Source: Gemmatimonadota bacterium (GTDB taxonomy: Bacteria; JAAXHH01). Taken from it: a stretch of 64,000 nucleotides of DNA. Shown here piece by piece: positions 60,494 to 64,000 of this stretch. The notes under the pieces were generated by a model, which was not told the DNA's origin, ran no database searches, and worked only from the letters and a program-made list of their open reading frames with translations. Positions within the stretch are counted from its first letter, which is position 1; each line of letters starts with the position of its first letter. The stretch lies in the NCBI GenBank assembly GCA_009841265.1, contig VXMB01000007.1, forward strand, positions 372,001 to 436,000. The letters are read 5' to 3'. The translations under genes were made by a program, and so were the position numbers.

Positions 60494-61306
60494 ATGCCAT
60501 TTGTATCCAATGCCCGCATGTACGCCGTCAGCCCAGAAGCCGAGGCGGCGTGGAAGGATCTCATCGCCCACGTCGCCGAGGATGCTGGTACGGCATTCGA
60601 TTACGTCGCTTACCCGGCGCCGCAGCCGCTCGAGGACCTATGGTGCCGCAACGACCTTGGGTGCGTGCAGATGTGCGGTTACCCGATCGCGCTCGACCTC
60701 GCCGATGTCGTGCCCCTGGCATCGCCCATTTCCGACGCGTCCTGGGCCGGAGGCAAAGCGCTCTCCCGGACCGACCTGATCGTGCGCGACGATGCGACAT
60801 ATCGCACGCTGTCCGACACCTTTGGCGGGACCGTGGGCTGGACGGTCGCACACTCGCAGTCGGGCTTCAATGCATTGCGCTATCATCTTCTGCCCTATCG
60901 CAGCGAGGATCGTCCGCGCCTCTATCGCCGCTCCGTCGGCCATCTCGTCACGGCGCGGCAGATCCTCGACAGTGTGGCGGACGGGAGTATCGACATCGGA
61001 CCGCTGGACGCCTACTGGCACATGTTGGTCAGGAAGTACCTGCCTGGGCTTACAGAGAAAGTCCGCATACTTGAATCGACCGAGACCGTACCGATGCCGG
61101 CATTCGTCACCGTTCCGGCGATGCCCCAACACACGGTCGATCGCCTTCGCGAAGCCTTTGCAGCAGCCCATACGCGGCCCTGGTTCGCCCCGTTCCGGGC
61201 ATCGCTACTGATCGAAGGATTTGAGCTAGTGACGCGCGGCGCGTTTCTTCGTACTTTGGAATGGGCGCGGACCGCCGAAGCCGCGGGTTACCTGGAACCC
61301 GCGTAA
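60494..61306 (+). CDS. PhnD-like (phosphate/phosphonate-binding) protein without signal peptide
   Basis: A 270-residue periplasmic-binding-fold protein, with no signal peptide (MPFVSNARMYAVSPEAEAAW). The core contains QPLEDLWCRNDLGCVQMCGYPIALDL, SRTDLIVRDDATYRTLSDTFGGTVGWTVAHSQSGFNALRYHLLP and ARQILDSVADGSIDIGPLDAYW, the type-2 binding-protein architecture of PhnD homologues. Without export it would act as a cytosolic sensor or enzyme-like domain, or the start lies further upstream. No ABC permease is nearby. A TPR gene follows after 56 nt. Confidence 0.75.
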   Translation: MPFVSNARMYAVSPEAEAAWKDLIAHVAEDAGTAFDYVAYPAPQPLEDLWCRNDLGCVQMCGYPIALDLADVVPLASPISDASWAGGKALSRTDLIVRDDATYRTLSDTFGGTVGWTVAHSQSGFNALRYHLLPYRSEDRPRLYRRSVGHLVTARQILDSVADGSIDIGPLDAYWHMLVRKYLPGLTEKVRILESTETVPMPAFVTVPAMPQHTVDRLREAFAAAHTRPWFAPFRASLLIEGFELVTRGAFLRTLEWARTAEAAGYLEPA

Positions 61307-61362
61307 CGCCATCGACCGCCGGCCACGTAAACCAGCCACCGATCAACCACGAGCAACCCACC

Positions 61363-63012
61363 ATGAGCTACCCATTCAATCTCGGTACCTGGTCCCGCAG
61401 AATCACGACGGACTCGGATACCGCCCAGTGCTGGTTCGACCGCGGGTTGAACTGGACTTACGGCTTCAATCACGAAGAGGCGGTGGACTGCTTCAGGCGT
61501 GCGGCCGACGCGGACCCCGCCTGCGCGATGGCCTGGTGGGGGATCGCCTATGCGAACGGACCCCACTACAACCGGGCCTGGATCCGATTCACCGAAGCCG
61601 AGATCGCCCGGGTCCTGCCGGTTTGCCACGACGCGGTGACGACCGCGGTCTCGCTCGCCGGTGACGGTACGCCGGCCGAGCAGGCCCTCATCGAGGCGCT
61701 GGCAAAACGTTACCTGAATGGCGACGAGCGCGACACCGGGGTGCTGGACGCCTGGCACCGGGATTTCGCCGACGCGATGCGCGACACCAGCCAGGCGCAT
61801 GAGGATGATCCGGACATCGCCGCCTTCTATTTCGACGCGGCGCTGAATTGTACGCCTCGTCAGCTCTGGGATCTACAGACCGGCCAACCGAATCCGCGCG
61901 GCCACACGGCCGAGGTGTTGCCGGTGATGAAGTCCTGGATGGATCGGATCGCGCGTGACGGGCCCGTCCATCCGGGGATCTGCCACCTGTACATCCATAT
62001 GCTGGAAATGTCGCCCATGCCGGAGCAAGGGCTCAACGCGGCCGACCTGTTGCGCGGGCTGCTGCCCGACGCCGGCCACCTGGAGCACATGTCGGCGCAC
62101 GTCTACGTCCTCTGCGGCGACTGGGCGCAGTCGGTGGTCCAGAGCGAACGGGCGGTCGCCGCCGACGACAAGTACCTCGACTACGCCGGAGACCAGAACT
62201 TCTACACCACCATGCGGTGTCACGATCTCCATCTCTACATGTACGTGGCCATGTTTCTGGGGCAATACGGTAAAGCCACCCATGCCGCCGACAGGATCCG
62301 CGCCATGGCCACACCCGAACTGATCGCCGGGAGCGCGCCGTTCATGGCCTCCATCCTCGACGGCTACTCCGCCATGACCATCCACGTTTTGGTTCGCTTC
62401 GGCCGCTGGCACGACCTGGTCACATCGCCCGAACCGGAGGAGCGTACGCTGCGTCCCATCGCAACCGCCATGCACGCCTACGGGCAGGGCGTGGCGCACG
62501 CCGCCCTCGGTCAGATCGAAGAGGCCGAAGCCGCCCGCCAAGCGTTCGACCGGGCGGCGGCCGCGATCCCTGAGGACGCGATCTTTCTCAGCAACACGGT
62601 GCGCGACATGCTCCGCATTGGCGAGGCCATGCTCGACGGCGAGCTGGAATACCGCAAGGGGAACTACAGCCGAGCGTTCGACAGCCTTCGTCTCGCCGTC
62701 TCGCGGGACGACGCGCTCAACTACACCGAGCCCTGGGCCTGGATGCATCCCCCGCGTCACGCCCTCGGCGCGCTGCTCGCCGAACAGGGCGAATTCAATG
62801 AAGCCGAAGCTGTGTATCGCGCCGACCTCGGTTATGACGGAAGCCTGCCCCGATGCTGCCAGCATCCCGACAACGTGTGGGCGCTCCAGGGGCTGGTGGA
62901 ATGCGTCGAACACGCAGGAGACGCCAACGAGCTTCGGTTCCTGAGACAGCGGCTGGCGTTCGCCAAGGCCCGCGCCGACATCCCCATTGAAACGTCCTGC
63001 TTCTGCCGGTAG
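61363..63012 (+). CDS. TPR-repeat protein (TTC38-like)
   Basis: A 549-residue helical-repeat protein. The start, MSYPFNLGTWSRRITTDSDTAQCWFDRGLNWTYGFNHEEAVDCFRRAADADPACAMAWWGIAYANGPHYN, is typical of TTC38-type cytosolic TPR proteins, and repeats continue to about 540 (YGQGVAHAALGQIEEAEAARQAFDRAA, LGALLAEQGEFNEAEAVYRADL). Cys residues occur at the C-terminus (SCFCR). Function unknown, probably a protein-protein scaffold. ATG 61363 has a weak Shine-Dalgarno; a longer frame from 61261 is not repeat-like. Confidence 0.85.
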   Translation: MSYPFNLGTWSRRITTDSDTAQCWFDRGLNWTYGFNHEEAVDCFRRAADADPACAMAWWGIAYANGPHYNRAWIRFTEAEIARVLPVCHDAVTTAVSLAGDGTPAEQALIEALAKRYLNGDERDTGVLDAWHRDFADAMRDTSQAHEDDPDIAAFYFDAALNCTPRQLWDLQTGQPNPRGHTAEVLPVMKSWMDRIARDGPVHPGICHLYIHMLEMSPMPEQGLNAADLLRGLLPDAGHLEHMSAHVYVLCGDWAQSVVQSERAVAADDKYLDYAGDQNFYTTMRCHDLHLYMYVAMFLGQYGKATHAADRIRAMATPELIAGSAPFMASILDGYSAMTIHVLVRFGRWHDLVTSPEPEERTLRPIATAMHAYGQGVAHAALGQIEEAEAARQAFDRAAAAIPEDAIFLSNTVRDMLRIGEAMLDGELEYRKGNYSRAFDSLRLAVSRDDALNYTEPWAWMHPPRHALGALLAEQGEFNEAEAVYRADLGYDGSLPRCCQHPDNVWALQGLVECVEHAGDANELRFLRQRLAFAKARADIPIETSCFCR

Positions 63013-63172
63013 GTGGCGGCAAAGGTGAGAGGGGTGAGTGGACCGGGTCTCTATTCTGATTCTGCGGAAATTACGATATTGAGTGATTTTACTCAATACA
63101 GTAAACGGGAGAGTACTGGCTGTTGGCCGTAAGGCCGAAATCCCGGGTGCCGGCAGTTCTCTCCTACAGTCG

Positions 63173-63511
63173 TTATGGACCTATAATCTCGCAAAGTCCT
63201 TCTATGATCCTATCCAATTCGTCACCGGTTGCATGGCCCAACTTGCTACCGATTCTCTGTGTTGAAAGGGTTCGGACCTGGCCGATCTTAACCCACGACT
63301 GTTTTGGAAGATCTGCCGAATCGAGCGAAAGGGTCAGCGGGAAACCGGCACGTTGAGGCTGACTCGTAATCGCCATGGCGATCACCGTACCGGATCGTTG
63401 ATTAAAAATCTCGTGGCTCAAGATTAGAACAGGCCGTCGTCCAGCTTGCTCCCGGCCACGTGTGGGACTCAAATTCGCCCAGCGGATTTCACCCCTCAAT
63501 ATTCGGGCCAA
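63173..63511 (-). CDS. mazF: MazF/PemK-family mRNA interferase toxin
   Basis: A 112-residue toxin of the CcdB/PemK fold: RGEIRWANLSPTRGREQAGRRPVLILSHEIFNQRSGTVIAMAITSQ, with the Arg-Pro and Ser/Thr RNA-cleavage residues (R25, T49-S50), then SWVKIGQVRTLSTQRIG near the C-terminus. MazF enzymes cut mRNA at short sequences. It overlaps the antitoxin by 16 nt, the usual toxin-antitoxin arrangement. Confidence 0.93.
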   Translation of the reverse strand: MARILRGEIRWANLSPTRGREQAGRRPVLILSHEIFNQRSGTVIAMAITSQPQRAGFPLTLSLDSADLPKQSWVKIGQVRTLSTQRIGSKLGHATGDELDRIIEGLCEIIGP

Positions 63512-63735
63512 TTATCCGCATCCTCCTCTATTCCTTCTTCAGCCAGTTCCCGTTCCTCTACCGGGTCCAGTTTCGCACATTCCCGCGCCAGCCTTCCCCG
63601 CTTGAGACGATCCAGCTTCTCCGACACGGCTTCCTCAATCGCCTGACTTCTGTTTTTATATGACTGCTGCATGATTAGATAGTCGAGTTGCTTAACGATT
63701 TCCTCGTCCAGCGTTATCGCAATTTTGGATTTCAT
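63496..63735 (-). CDS. Ribbon-helix-helix antitoxin of the MazF toxin
   Basis: A 79-residue protein. Residues 1-45 are a ribbon-helix-helix DNA-binding domain (KSKIAITLDEEIVKQLDYLIMQQSYKNRSQAIEEAVSEKL). The acidic C-terminus (CAKLDPVEERELAEEGIEEDADNWPEY) would bind and neutralise MazF. The start has GGAGGATT upstream. An operator-like palindrome sits at 63750, so it should repress its own operon. Confidence 0.88.
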   Translation of the reverse strand: MKSKIAITLDEEIVKQLDYLIMQQSYKNRSQAIEEAVSEKLDRLKRGRLARECAKLDPVEERELAEEGIEEDADNWPEY

Positions 63736-63749
63736 AACTTAATCCTCCT

Positions 63750-63770
63750 GGTATGATAATATGTCATACC
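63750..63770. promoter_or_regulatory. Palindromic operator of the RHH/MazF operon
   Basis: GGTATGA (63750-63756) and TCATACC (63764-63770) are perfect inverted arms with a 7-bp AT-rich spacer, directly upstream of the Shine-Dalgarno of the antitoxin. RHH dimers bind such sites, probably overlapping the promoter. Confidence 0.6.
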
Positions 63771-63970
63771 TTCTGATTGTCAAGTGCGATACCAGGTTTT
63801 ATTCGGATGACGTTAGGATTTTGCAGACGACCCAGTTGTGTCAACTTCCGCGGGTCTGACGATAAGGTGTGATTGACGATGAGGTGTGAATATGGAATGC
63901 TTGCCCAGGGTACCGAATTCGGCGTAGGTTTAAGTAGGAAGTCGACCCGTCGAGTTCGGAGCCTGACACC

Positions 63971-64000
63971 ATGCGCATCTGGGACCTTCCCCCCGAAATC
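63971..64000 (+). CDS. Start of a gene cut by the window edge (possibly pyrimidine-dimer glycosylase-like)
   Basis: ATG 63971 begins MRIWDLPPEI and is cut after ten codons. The motif resembles the N-terminus of Pyr_excise-family proteins (MRIWD..P..LC), which is the reason for the tentative name. Ten residues are too few to prove it, and no Shine-Dalgarno is clear. Confidence 0.35.
   Translation, partial: MRIWDLPPEI

Overview
The window is a 64 kb piece of a GC-rich Gram-negative chromosome. It shows Sec and Tat signal peptides, many lipoproteins, an outer-membrane barrel protein, a periplasmic lytic transglycosylase and a heptose-kinase-like PfkB protein. The mix of scattered catabolic enzymes (two enolase-superfamily enzymes, Gfo/Idh/MocA, SMP-30, PhyH, M42 peptidase, CocE hydrolase, beta-propeller) with short operons resembles uncultured environmental lineages such as Latescibacterota, Poribacteria or Gemmatimonadota. 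That placement is an impression from gene content only. I saw no rRNA, tRNA, CRISPR array or insertion sequence.

Layout. 1-5.5 kb: end of a DUF1932 dehydrogenase, a beta-propeller, an MltB-type transglycosylase, an AHSA1 protein, a TIM-barrel isomerase/epimerase, and a secreted peroxiredoxin-like gene interrupted by one in-frame TGA that looks like a selenocysteine codon. 5.6-9.3 kb: VOC protein, MazG-like protein, isochorismatase remnant, BtrH-like protein, APH-like kinase and an orphan HigA next to a higB relic. 9.4-20.4 kb: Cys/Met-type PLP enzyme, NhaA, Gfo/Idh/MocA, MATE, SDR, enolase-superfamily enzyme, M42 peptidase, a membrane protein, a lipoprotein form of a 2-keto-4-pentenoate-hydratase-like enzyme and a PfkB kinase. 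20.4-25.4 kb: a redox operon of flavin reductase, FeS-NrfD fusion and molybdopterin catalytic subunit. 25.6-29.4 kb: a barrel protein and an ECF sigma/anti-sigma operon with Spy/CpxP-like proteins. 29.5-36.1 kb: an enolase-superfamily enzyme, then a TAXI-like protein, DUF2491, PspA and voltage-gated channel module with a lipoprotein. 36.2-49.6 kb: carbohydrate kinase and HAD pair, SMP-30, QueE, GNAT, CocE hydrolase, J-domain protein, HAD, IMP dehydrogenase, LysR, two small envelope proteins and Pgk. 49.9-58.4 kb: glutamate synthase GltB/GltD, PhyH dioxygenase and a Tat-exported amine oxidase. 58.9-64 kb: a zeta-like toxin, MNT and HEPN array, a PhnD-like protein, a TPR protein, an RHH/MazF toxin-antitoxin pair and the start of one more gene.

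Most noteworthy: (1) the UGA-interrupted UxxC redoxin with a hairpin in the position of a bacterial SECIS; (2) three promoters of identical geometry (GGAA-type -35, TCTAA-type -10) before the ECF sigma operon, a Spy-like gene and a small-membrane-protein/lipoprotein pair, which suggest a local envelope-stress regulon; (3) short imperfect tandem duplications that repeatedly sit on or just beyond stop codons; (4) a toxin array in which the MNT antitoxin has lost catalytic residues while its HEPN toxin is intact; (5) a PspA-centred membrane-stress module with a TAXI-like receptor domain and an ion channel.
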